The position numbers and the translations under genes are program-made. From positions 1 to 33,138 of the forward strand of contig CALKAQ010000028.1 of the NCBI GenBank assembly GCA_937983075.1: 33,138 bases of DNA, given 5' to 3'. This DNA is from an uncultured bacterium. GTDB taxonomy: Bacteria > Bacillota > Limnochordia > DTU080 > JAAYLA01. Shown here piece by piece: positions 6,694-12,948 of the stretch; within the stretch, counting starts at the first letter, position 1, and every line of letters starts with the position of its first letter. The notes below the pieces were generated by a model. It saw nothing but the letters and a program-made list of their open reading frames with translations, did no database searches and was not told the origin of the DNA.

Positions 6694-7330
6694 GCCTTTT
6701 CCTGGATTTCATCTTCCAACACTGAAACGATATGCTGGCGATGATTCGATCGGTCTAGCCGGTTTTATCGACGTTGAAACGACCGGTTTGAATCCTCATA
6801 CCGATGAAATTGTCGAATTTGCCATCGTCCTGTTCGCGTTCGATCGGGTCAAAAGCTCGATTGTCGGCGTCGTCGATGAGTATGTCGGTCTGCGCGAGCC
6901 GAGTAGAAATATCCCGCCTCAAGCAACGCGCATTCACGGCATCACTGACGCTGACGTAGCAGGTCAGCAGTTGGACGGAAACAAAATCAAGCAGCTGATG
7001 CAGCGGGCTGAATTCCTCGTCGCGCATAACGCAACGTTTGATCAAGGCTTCGTCACGCGGCTTTTCCCTATATCTGAGCTGAAATTGTGGCTTTGCTCGA
7101 TGCGCCATGTCGATTGGTACGGCAGGGGTTATGGTTCTCGATCGTTGCAAGCGCTGCTGCAAGCCCATGGCATCCAAGTGACCCATGCACATCGCGGTGA
7201 AGTCGACGTGAAAGCGGCTCTAACGCTGCTTGCGCAGCTTGATGCATCCGGGACGCCTTATTTCGCGGATCTTCTGCGGCGATATCATGCCATGCAACAC
7301 CTCGAAGCCTCACGCAAAACGCTCGCCTGA
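6674..7330 (+). CDS. DnaQ-like 3'-5' exonuclease (DEDDh)
   Basis: A stand-alone exonuclease related to the proofreading subunit of DNA polymerase III. All three exonuclease motifs are visible: Exo I FIDVETTGL (Asp and Glu), Exo II HNATFDQGF (Asp) and Exo III HRGEVDVKA (His ... Asp). These are the four metal-binding acids plus the DEDDh histidine. The helix PPQATRIHGITDADV between motifs I and II is typical. The start is unclear: ATG 6674 lies in the loop of a terminator hairpin; TTG 6692 has GAGGTG 6 bases upstream and would shorten the protein by 6 residues. The conserved domain begins about 27 residues after ATG 6674. It is convergent with the OsmC gene. The role is probably DNA repair or degradation; substrate unknown. 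Confidence 0.88.
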   Translation: MCEVPGLPFPGFHLPTLKRYAGDDSIGLAGFIDVETTGLNPHTDEIVEFAIVLFAFDRVKSSIVGVVDEYVGLREPSRNIPPQATRIHGITDADVAGQQLDGNKIKQLMQRAEFLVAHNATFDQGFVTRLFPISELKLWLCSMRHVDWYGRGYGSRSLQALLQAHGIQVTHAHRGEVDVKAALTLLAQLDASGTPYFADLLRRYHAMQHLEASRKTLA

Positions 7331-7347
7331 TCATTGTATCCAAATGA

Positions 7348-7378
7348 ATCAGGCCGCCGATACATTCGACGGCCTGAT
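7348..7378. terminator. Bidirectional terminator between convergent genes
   Basis: ATCAGGCCG (7348-7356) pairs perfectly with CGGCCTGAT (7370-7378) around a 13-base loop. It is placed between the exonuclease stop (7330) and the OsmC stop (7411), so it can serve both strands. Confidence 0.65.
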
Positions 7379-7410
7379 GATGTCCGTATTTCCCGGGGAA
7401 TACGCTTGAT

Positions 7411-7884
7411 TTAGGGATGGACGACTTGCCAATCGATATCCAAAGTGACGCCGGCCGCTTCAAGCATAGTGTAAACCGGGCAGCGGCGTTCGCTCTCCCG
7501 GGCGACCTTGATGAGAGCATCTGGGTCTTCGTTCGTCGTCACCTTGATCGTGCCCTGAATGCTTTGGAAATAAGGCCTTACGCCTTCGACACCTTCCAGA
7601 CCGCGCACGTCAAGAGTGCCTTTGAGTTCGAATTTCAAATCGGTGTAAGCCAAACCGTGCTCTTGGGCGACCATAGCAAAGATAACCGTCTTGCATCCGA
7701 TCAGGGCTCCGAGCACGTATTCCATCGGGTTCGGGCCGGTATCGTTGCCGCCCAGGCTTTCAGGTTCATCCATCACGACGGGAGCAAAGTGCCGGATCGT
7801 GATCTCTGAGCGAACGCCGCCGGTCCATTCTCCCCAAGCGTGTGCCGTGTAGATTTTCGGCTGGTGCTGTGTGGCGGTTGACAT
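7411..7884 (-). CDS. OsmC/Ohr family peroxiredoxin-like protein
   Basis: A cytoplasmic thiol peroxidase-like protein; OsmC/Ohr members reduce organic hydroperoxides through two cysteines. Of the 157 residues, Cys64 lies in GALIGCKTV at the start of the central helix and Cys135 in ERRCPVYTML near the end. These are the two positions expected for the reactive pair. The GPNPMEYVLGAL segment before the first Cys is also typical. AAGGAG (complement of 7894-7899) lies 9 bases before ATG 7884; an in-frame TTG three codons upstream sits against that site and is less likely. The gene is divergent from the heme importer operon with a shared control region, which suggests a possible link between oxidative stress and heme handling. 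Confidence 0.9.
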   Translation of the reverse strand: MSTATQHQPKIYTAHAWGEWTGGVRSEITIRHFAPVVMDEPESLGGNDTGPNPMEYVLGALIGCKTVIFAMVAQEHGLAYTDLKFELKGTLDVRGLEGVEGVRPYFQSIQGTIKVTTNEDPDALIKVARESERRCPVYTMLEAAGVTLDIDWQVVHP

Positions 7885-8030
7885 GGTGAACAACTCCTTG
7901 TTAATCGATATGTTTACTAGGGATTTTACACGCCGGAGGAGAAAAACGCAAGCGTTTTCCCTTCAGTCCATGGATTTTTGTGGCATGACGTTTGTTCAGT
8001 GGCGAGCTGCCTTTAATTGGGACAAATGCC

Positions 8031-8060
8031 CTTACACGAGAGTAGGACATTCCCTATACT
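8031..8060 (+). promoter_or_regulatory. Putative promoter of the heme importer operon
   Basis: CTTACA (8031-8036) and TATACT (8055-8060) are separated by 18 bases, giving a good -10 and a fair -35. The predicted transcript starts near 8067, about 70 bases before hmuT. Confidence 0.45.
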
Positions 8061-8075
8061 GCCAATTACATAGGG
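8052..8075. promoter_or_regulatory. Inverted repeat over the hmu -10/start region, candidate operator
   Basis: CCCTAT (8052-8057) and ATAGGG (8070-8075) form a perfect 6-bp inverted repeat with a 12-base spacer. It straddles the predicted -10 and start site, where a repressor responding to iron or heme would act. It does not read as a classic Fur box. Confidence 0.3.
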
Positions 8076-8138
8076 TGGTACATTTAGCTTGCTTGCGTGG
8101 CAGAAAGAATCATCATGAACACAAGGGAGTGTTTCGTT

Positions 8139-8993
8139 GTGTTGCGTAGATTTGCGCTGGTCTTAACATTGGCTGCATTGCTTGTTCTTCCCGCACAAGC
8201 ATTCGCAGTCGACCGGATTGTCACCTTAAACGGAGATTTTACCGAGATTTTGTTTGCTTTGGGCCACGGTGATAGAATCGTCGCCGTAGACGCGAGCTCG
8301 AACTATCCGCCGGAAGCGCTTGAGAAGCCGAGTGTAGGCTACCAAGGACGTCTTTCGCTTGAAGCCATTCTCGCCCACGAACCGACCCTTGTACTCGCCA
8401 ACAAAGACGCCGGACCCGCTGAAGTCCTCGAACAGCTTGCCGCTCTTGGCATTCGTGTAGAAATCATCACCGCTGAAAATACGATCCAATCGCCCGTCGA
8501 AAACGTTCGCAAGATCGCACAAATCATCGGTGCCGTTGAAGAAGGGGAGAAGCTGGCTGCTCAGATCGAGGAGAAAATCGCTGCGGCCGCTGCTCTCGGA
8601 AAGCAGCTCGAAAAAACACCGCGCATTCTCTTCCTGTACTTGGGCAGCACGCAAATGCAGTTTGCCGCTGGAGCAAATTCGCCGGCCAACGTCATGATTG
8701 AAGCTGCCGGTGCCATCGACGCCGGTGCCGAGGCAGGGTTCGTCGGCTACATGCCGGTGACGCCGGAGGCGATCGTTGCCGCCCAGCCGGATGTCATCAT
8801 TGTCACCCAACGCGGTATCGATACGGTCGGCAGCCTCGAAGCGATCCGGAACTTGCCGGGTGTAGCGCAGACGCCTGCCGGTATCAACGGACACATCATC
8901 AGCTTTGAGGACCTGTACTTTCTCGGTATGGGACCGCGTACCGGCGACGCTCTGATGGATTTGGTGCAGGCTCTGCATGAAATCGAATGGTAA
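8139..8993 (+). CDS. hmuT: Heme ABC transporter, substrate-binding protein
   Basis: Extracytoplasmic heme-binding protein that delivers heme to HmuU. After the signal peptide the mature chain has the HmuT/TroA-like opening RIVTLNGDFTEILFALGHGD, then VDASSNYPPEAL and a PSVGYQGRLSLEAILAHEPTLVL stretch broken up as in heme-binding relatives. Length is 284 residues. I start at GTG 8139 because AAGGGAG (about 8123-8129) lies 9 bases upstream and the peptide then begins with a clean signal (Arg-Arg, hydrophobic core, AFA cleavage site near residue 23). A frame open from 8097 lacks both. There is no lipobox cysteine, so the protein is predicted to be freely secreted or periplasmic, unlike most Gram-positive binding proteins. 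It overlaps hmuU by 7 bases. Confidence 0.9.
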   Translation: MLRRFALVLTLAALLVLPAQAFAVDRIVTLNGDFTEILFALGHGDRIVAVDASSNYPPEALEKPSVGYQGRLSLEAILAHEPTLVLANKDAGPAEVLEQLAALGIRVEIITAENTIQSPVENVRKIAQIIGAVEEGEKLAAQIEEKIAAAAALGKQLEKTPRILFLYLGSTQMQFAAGANSPANVMIEAAGAIDAGAEAGFVGYMPVTPEAIVAAQPDVIIVTQRGIDTVGSLEAIRNLPGVAQTPAGINGHIISFEDLYFLGMGPRTGDALMDLVQALHEIEW

Positions 8994-10015
8994 CGATACG
9001 ACGGATTACTTGGGCAGCTTTAATTCTCGGTCTCATTGCGGCGTTTTTTCTCGGCATCGGGTGGGGGGCGGTTTCCATCCCCCCCGCCCAGGTGGCCGGG
9101 ATTTTGCTGCATCGGATGGGCATCGAGACGAACATTGAGTTTACAACGCAGCAAAACCTCGTTTTGTGGGGCATTCGGCTGCCACGGGTGTTGCTGGGCC
9201 TACTGGTCGGGGCGGCTCTCGCTGTGGCGGGAGGCGTGCTGCAAGGCATTTTCCGCAATCCGCTCGCCGAGCCGGCGCTGCTCGGGATTACGAGCGGCGG
9301 GGTCGTCGGAGCCGGCATTGCCATCATGACCGGTGCTGCGCAGCTGGGCGTTTGGGCAACGCCACTGGCGGCGTTTTTGGGAGCGCTTCTCATCACGTTC
9401 GGCTTGCATCGCTTTGCGAGGTTGTACGGAAAAGCCGACACCACCTATCTCGTCCTCGGCGGCGTCGCACTCAATCTCTTTCTAGGCGCGATCATCAGCT
9501 TGCTGACGTTCATTTCCCGGGCACCAGGCATGCGTGACATGTCGTTTTGGACCCTCGGCGGTTTGGGAAGCACACAATGGTCTCATATATATTTAGCCGC
9601 TCCTGTCATATTGATTGCTGCGCTTCTTTTGTGGCGTTTGGGCGCCCAGCTTAATTTAATGCTGCTCGGAGAAACCGAAGCGCAAAACCTCGGCGTGGAC
9701 ACCAACGCGTTGCGGAATCAAGCGATCATCTTGATCGCGTTGATCGTCGGGACGGCGGTCGCGTTTTCCGGCAGCATCGCTTTCGTCGGCTTGGTTGTGC
9801 CGCATGCGCTGCGCTTGGTGTTCGGCCCCGATTATCGCATCTTGATTCCTGCGAGCGTGCTGGCCGGTGCGACGCTGCTCGCCGTAGGCGACCTGCTTGC
9901 ACGCACCATCGTGTCGCCCATGGAAGTGCCGATTGGAATTTTGATGACTTTGGTGGGCGGACCGTTATTTTTTTATCTGCTCCATCGGACCCGAAAGCAA
10001 GGAGGGTGGCGGTGA
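8987..10015 (+). CDS. hmuU: Heme ABC transporter, permease (FecCD family)
   Basis: Inner-membrane channel subunit, working as a dimer with HmuV. Its 342 residues with about ten predicted spans are normal for FecCD/BtuC permeases. The family region GAALAVAGGVLQGIFRNPLA, followed by EPALLGITSGG, is clear near residues 76-106. GSIAFVGLVVPHALR around residue 262 is the conserved coupling segment near the ATPase contact. ATG 8987 overlaps the hmuT stop, and its own stop overlaps the hmuV start, so the three subunits are translationally coupled. Heme is preferred over siderophore or B12 because of the HmuT and HmuV resemblance. Confidence 0.92.
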   Translation: MVTIRRITWAALILGLIAAFFLGIGWGAVSIPPAQVAGILLHRMGIETNIEFTTQQNLVLWGIRLPRVLLGLLVGAALAVAGGVLQGIFRNPLAEPALLGITSGGVVGAGIAIMTGAAQLGVWATPLAAFLGALLITFGLHRFARLYGKADTTYLVLGGVALNLFLGAIISLLTFISRAPGMRDMSFWTLGGLGSTQWSHIYLAAPVILIAALLLWRLGAQLNLMLLGETEAQNLGVDTNALRNQAIILIALIVGTAVAFSGSIAFVGLVVPHALRLVFGPDYRILIPASVLAGATLLAVGDLLARTIVSPMEVPIGILMTLVGGPLFFYLLHRTRKQGGWR

Positions 10016-10893
10016 TGCTTCGTGCTGAACGGCTGACTTACCGGGTGCAGAACCGAGTCATTCTAAACAGCGTTTCTCTTTCGTTGGAGCGCGGCACGGT
10101 TGTGGTTTTGGTGGGGCCGAACGGTGCGGGAAAATCCACCCTCCTGAAGATTCTCGCCGGGGAGCTGGAGCCGAGTGAAGGTCAGGTCTACTTGGATGAG
10201 AAGCCGCTTCAGTCGTATTCCAAGCGGGAGTTGGCACTGCGGCGTGCCGTCATGCCGCAGGAAGTGCTGCTCGCCTTTGCCTTTACGGCGGAGGAAGTGG
10301 TGATGATGGGCCGGTACCCGCATACATTGAATCGACAGGGCAAAAGCCGGTCGAAGCCTGCCGATGATCGTCGGATCGTGCATCAAAGCATGGAGAAAAC
10401 CGAGACGACTCATCTGGCCGAACGGGTGTATCCGACGCTGTCAGGCGGGGAGCAGGCCCGGGTCACGCTCGCGCGGGTTTTAGCGCAAGAAACGCCTGTC
10501 GTTTTCCTCGACGAACCGACAGCGAGTCTTGATCCGCGCCACCAGCATTTGGTGATGAGCCAGGCGCGCAAACTTGCCGATCAAGGCGGCACGGTGTTGG
10601 CCGTCCTGCACGATCTCAACCTCGCGGCGATGTATGCCGATCAGATCGCCCTCTTGCGCGACGGAGCCGTGCAAGCGTTCGGACCGCCGGCTGAAGTGCT
10701 CACCGGATCCATACTTGAAAGCGTCTTCCGCGCCAAGTTTCAGGTCACTCAACACCCCCGCGCTTCCTGTCCGCTTGTCGTGTCTTTGCCGCTCGATATC
10801 GAAGATGTGGAGGATTTTCGGCATCTACCGGTGAAACATCGCGCCTGTGGAGGTGGCGTCAATGAAAAAGTTGTTCCAATGCGCGAAAGATGA
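10015..10893 (+). CDS. hmuV: Heme ABC transporter, ATP-binding protein
   Basis: Cytoplasmic ATPase that powers heme import. Walker A is GPNGAGKST (residues 34-42), the Q-loop is in AVMPQEV, the signature is LSGGEQARVTLARVLAQ, Walker B is VVFLDEPTASLD and the H-loop is VLHDLNLA. The 292 residues include a C-terminal extension past the nucleotide-binding domain. I use ATG 10015, which overlaps the hmuU TGA and has AAGGAGG (9999-10005) 9 bases upstream; a GTG at 10006 abuts that site and is unlikely. A small ORF starts inside its 3' end. Confidence 0.92.
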   Translation: MLRAERLTYRVQNRVILNSVSLSLERGTVVVLVGPNGAGKSTLLKILAGELEPSEGQVYLDEKPLQSYSKRELALRRAVMPQEVLLAFAFTAEEVVMMGRYPHTLNRQGKSRSKPADDRRIVHQSMEKTETTHLAERVYPTLSGGEQARVTLARVLAQETPVVFLDEPTASLDPRHQHLVMSQARKLADQGGTVLAVLHDLNLAAMYADQIALLRDGAVQAFGPPAEVLTGSILESVFRAKFQVTQHPRASCPLVVSLPLDIEDVEDFRHLPVKHRACGGGVNEKVVPMRER

Positions 10894-10951
10894 CTGGACG
10901 TGGTTTTACGCAGCCATTGCAGCAGCCGCACTGTTGATCATTTTGGGTTGA
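10862..10951 (+). CDS. 29-residue single-span membrane peptide, end of the hmu operon
   Basis: ATG 10862 is preceded by GGAGGTGG about 6-8 bases upstream. The frame encodes a short basic/acidic N-terminus (MKKLFQCAKDDW), aromatic residues WFY at the membrane edge and a hydrophobic helix (AAIAAAALLIILG) ending at TGA 10949-10951. It overlaps the last 32 bases of hmuV in another frame and is followed within 5 bases by the operon terminator, so it is the last translated item of the transcript. The layout matches small accessory subunits of membrane complexes. No family is recognised. Its reality rests on the ribosome binding site, position and composition. Confidence 0.65.
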   Translation: MKKLFQCAKDDWTWFYAAIAAAALLIILG

Positions 10952-10955
10952 GCCG

Positions 10956-10992
10956 GGGGAGCGGAAGGTGCATCCGCTCCCCTTCCGTTTTC
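10956..10992 (+). terminator. Intrinsic terminator of the heme importer operon
   Basis: GGGGAGCGGA (10956-10965) pairs perfectly with TCCGCTCCCC (10973-10982) over a 7-base loop, followed by TTCCGTTTTC. It is the strongest terminator in the window by stem and tail. Confidence 0.85.
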
Positions 10993-11012
10993 AGAAGACC
11001 GGCCGTGTGATA

Positions 11013-11042
11013 TTGTTAATAAGGTGTACCATTGCATACCAT
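11013..11042 (+). promoter_or_regulatory. Possible prfB promoter
   Basis: TTGTTA (11013-11018) and TACCAT (11037-11042) are separated by 18 bases, between the hmu terminator and prfB. The match to consensus is fair only. Confidence 0.3.
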
Positions 11043-11074
11043 ACCGATGGAATCCAGGAGGCATAGCAACGTTG

Positions 11075-12200
11075 ATGGACACATACGAAATTCGGGAGAA
11101 GCTGAGCGACCTGCGGCGGCGGGTCAGCGAAATGAGGGACTATCTTTGACGTCCCGCAATTGGAAAAAGAAGTCGCGCGGCTGGAAGAAACATTAAGCGA
11201 TCCCAAGCTGTGGGATGATCCGGCGAAAGCGCAAGCGGTAAACAAGGAACTGACTGCGGTCAAACGCCGTCTCGAGAGGTGGCAGTCCGCCAAGACGCGC
11301 CTCGAAGACATTGAGGTCCTGGTGGAATTGGCGGCCGAGGAAGATGATCCCGCCGTTTGGGAAGAAGTTTCGCAGGACATCAAGGCCCTCGGCGAAGACG
11401 TCGCCGCCATCGAGCTGGAAACGTTGCTTTCGGGTGAATACGACCGAGCCAATGCGATTCTCAGCATCCACCCCGGAGCGGGCGGGACGGAGGCGCAAGA
11501 TTGGGCGCAGATGCTGCTCCGCATGTACACGCGTTGGGCTGAAGACAAAGGCTACGAGGTGAAGACGCTCGATTTCCTGCCGGGTGACGAAGCGGGCATC
11601 AAGAGCGTCACGCTGCTCATTTCCGGTGAAAACGCTTACGGGTATTTGCGTTCGGAAGCTGGGGTGCATCGCCTCGTGCGCATTTCGCCCTTCGATGCGT
11701 CGGGAAGGCGGCATACTTCGTTTACCTCGGTCGAGGTGTTGCCGGAAGTCGAAGATCCTGACGATGTTGAAGTCGATCCGAACGATCTGCGGATTGATAC
11801 GTACCGGGCGAGCGGCGCGGGCGGGCAGCACGTCAATAAAACGGATTCGGCCGTACGCATTACACACATCCCTACCGGCATTGTGGTGCAATGTCAAAGC
11901 GAACGTTCCCAACACGCCAACCGTGAGGCTGCGATGAAAATTTTGCTTTCTCGCCTGCTGGAACGGCGCATTCAAGAGCAGCAGGCCAAGCTCGAAGCTT
12001 TGCGGGGCGAACAGACGGAAATCGCGTGGGGCAACCAAATTCGCTCGTACGTATTTCACCCGTACTCGATGGTGAAAGACCATCGGACGAATGTAGAGGT
12101 GGGCAACGTTCATGCGGTGATGGACGGCTACATCGATCCGTTCATCGAGGCCTATTTGCGTAGTCAAAGCGTGCAGCGGGCCGCGGCGAACAACCATTAG
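11075..12200 (+). CDS. prfB: Peptide chain release factor 2 (programmed +1 frameshift)
   Basis: RF2 releases the finished chain at UGA and UAA codons. The gene is read as 11075-11146 joined to 11148-12200, giving about 374 residues. Frame 0 ends at CTT TGA (11144-11149); a +1 slip on CTT T continues as GAC GTC CCG, in line with the family. The RF2 anticodon-like tripeptide SPF (in VRISPFDASGRR) and the catalytic GGQ (in ASGAGGQHVNKTDSAVR) are both present. AGGAGG (11056-11061) is 13 bases before ATG 11075, or 10 before the adjacent TTG 11072, so either may be used. In-frame UGA read poorly when RF2 is scarce gives the usual autoregulation. The internal stop is a feature, not decay. Confidence 0.96.
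11135..11150 (+). promoter_or_regulatory. prfB: prfB programmed frameshift site
   Basis: An internal Shine-Dalgarno-like AGGG (11135-11138) is followed by AC, TAT and the slippery CTTTGAC (11144-11150). This is the arrangement found in most bacterial prfB genes. The SD is shorter than the AGGGGG seen in E. coli. Confidence 0.9.
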
Positions 12201-12210
12201 GGGGAAGACG

Positions 12211-12948
12211 ATGAGAGGGCTCCGGGCAATCTTGATCCTCATGGCAGCCCTCCTTTTTGTCGTCTTTGTGGGCGGCCAGGCGTTGATTCCTCCCTTTATC
12301 GAAACGCAAGTGGCCAGCGGCATTCGGGCTGAACTGCCGGATGTGGATCACGTCGCAGTTCGACTGTCGGGTTTTCCCGCTTACCGCATGCTTGCCGGCA
12401 ATTTCCGCCGTGTGGCGGTCGATATCGACGGGCTCCGGGTGGACGGTCTCCAAGTCCGGCAGATGCGCTTGCGCGGCGAACATGCGCAGTTTCGTCTCAG
12501 TGGCTTGCTGCGGCGTCGGTTGATCCTCGAATCCGCGGAGCGCATGACGACGGAGCTCCAAATCGATGCCGCCGATTTGGCGGATTTTCTTCAAGCGCGA
12601 GCAGGCTCTGTGTTCGATGTGCGCGTCAAGCTCGAACAGCCAAGGCGGGCAACTGTTGTCGCTGCAGTGTCGGTGCTCGGGCAAACACTCGAACTGGCGA
12701 TTTCCGGCCGCTTTGAAACGTCGGGCGGCGAAACGATCCGTTTTCGGCCCGACGCCATCGTACTGCTCGACGAAGAGGTGCCTGCCGCGCTCGTCGAAGC
12801 CATTGCCGCCGCATGGGATCTCTCCATCGATGCCTCTTTGCTGCCGATACCCCATCGCATCGAAACGGTTCGCGTCCAGCAGGAATCGCTCATCATCGAG
12901 GGAACCTGGTTGAGCGAAGGGGAGGCGACAATCAGTGATCCCTCGTGA
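12211..12948 (+). CDS. DUF2993 (LmeA-like) lipid-binding family protein
   Basis: A 245-residue protein with one N-terminal span or uncleaved signal (residues 5-25) and an extracytoplasmic beta-rich domain. The pattern IETQVASGIRAELPDVDHVAVRL broken by GFPAYRMLAGNFRRVAVDIDGL is typical of DUF2993, whose mycobacterial member LmeA binds phospholipid and affects lipoglycan extension. AGGGGGA lies just before ATG 12211, 10 bases after prfB, so it may be co-transcribed with prfB. It overlaps the next gene by 14 bases, which places it in the wall-polymer operon. A role handling a lipid-linked glycan is inferred from family and context only. Confidence 0.75.
   Translation: MRGLRAILILMAALLFVVFVGGQALIPPFIETQVASGIRAELPDVDHVAVRLSGFPAYRMLAGNFRRVAVDIDGLRVDGLQVRQMRLRGEHAQFRLSGLLRRRLILESAERMTTELQIDAADLADFLQARAGSVFDVRVKLEQPRRATVVAAVSVLGQTLELAISGRFETSGGETIRFRPDAIVLLDEEVPAALVEAIAAAWDLSIDASLLPIPHRIETVRVQQESLIIEGTWLSEGEATISDPS

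Noticed and set aside
11147..11149. In-frame TGA near the start of prfB, which could be read as a frameshift mutation.
   Set aside because: It is the conserved programmed +1 frameshift of RF2, with the CTTTGAC slip site and internal SD.
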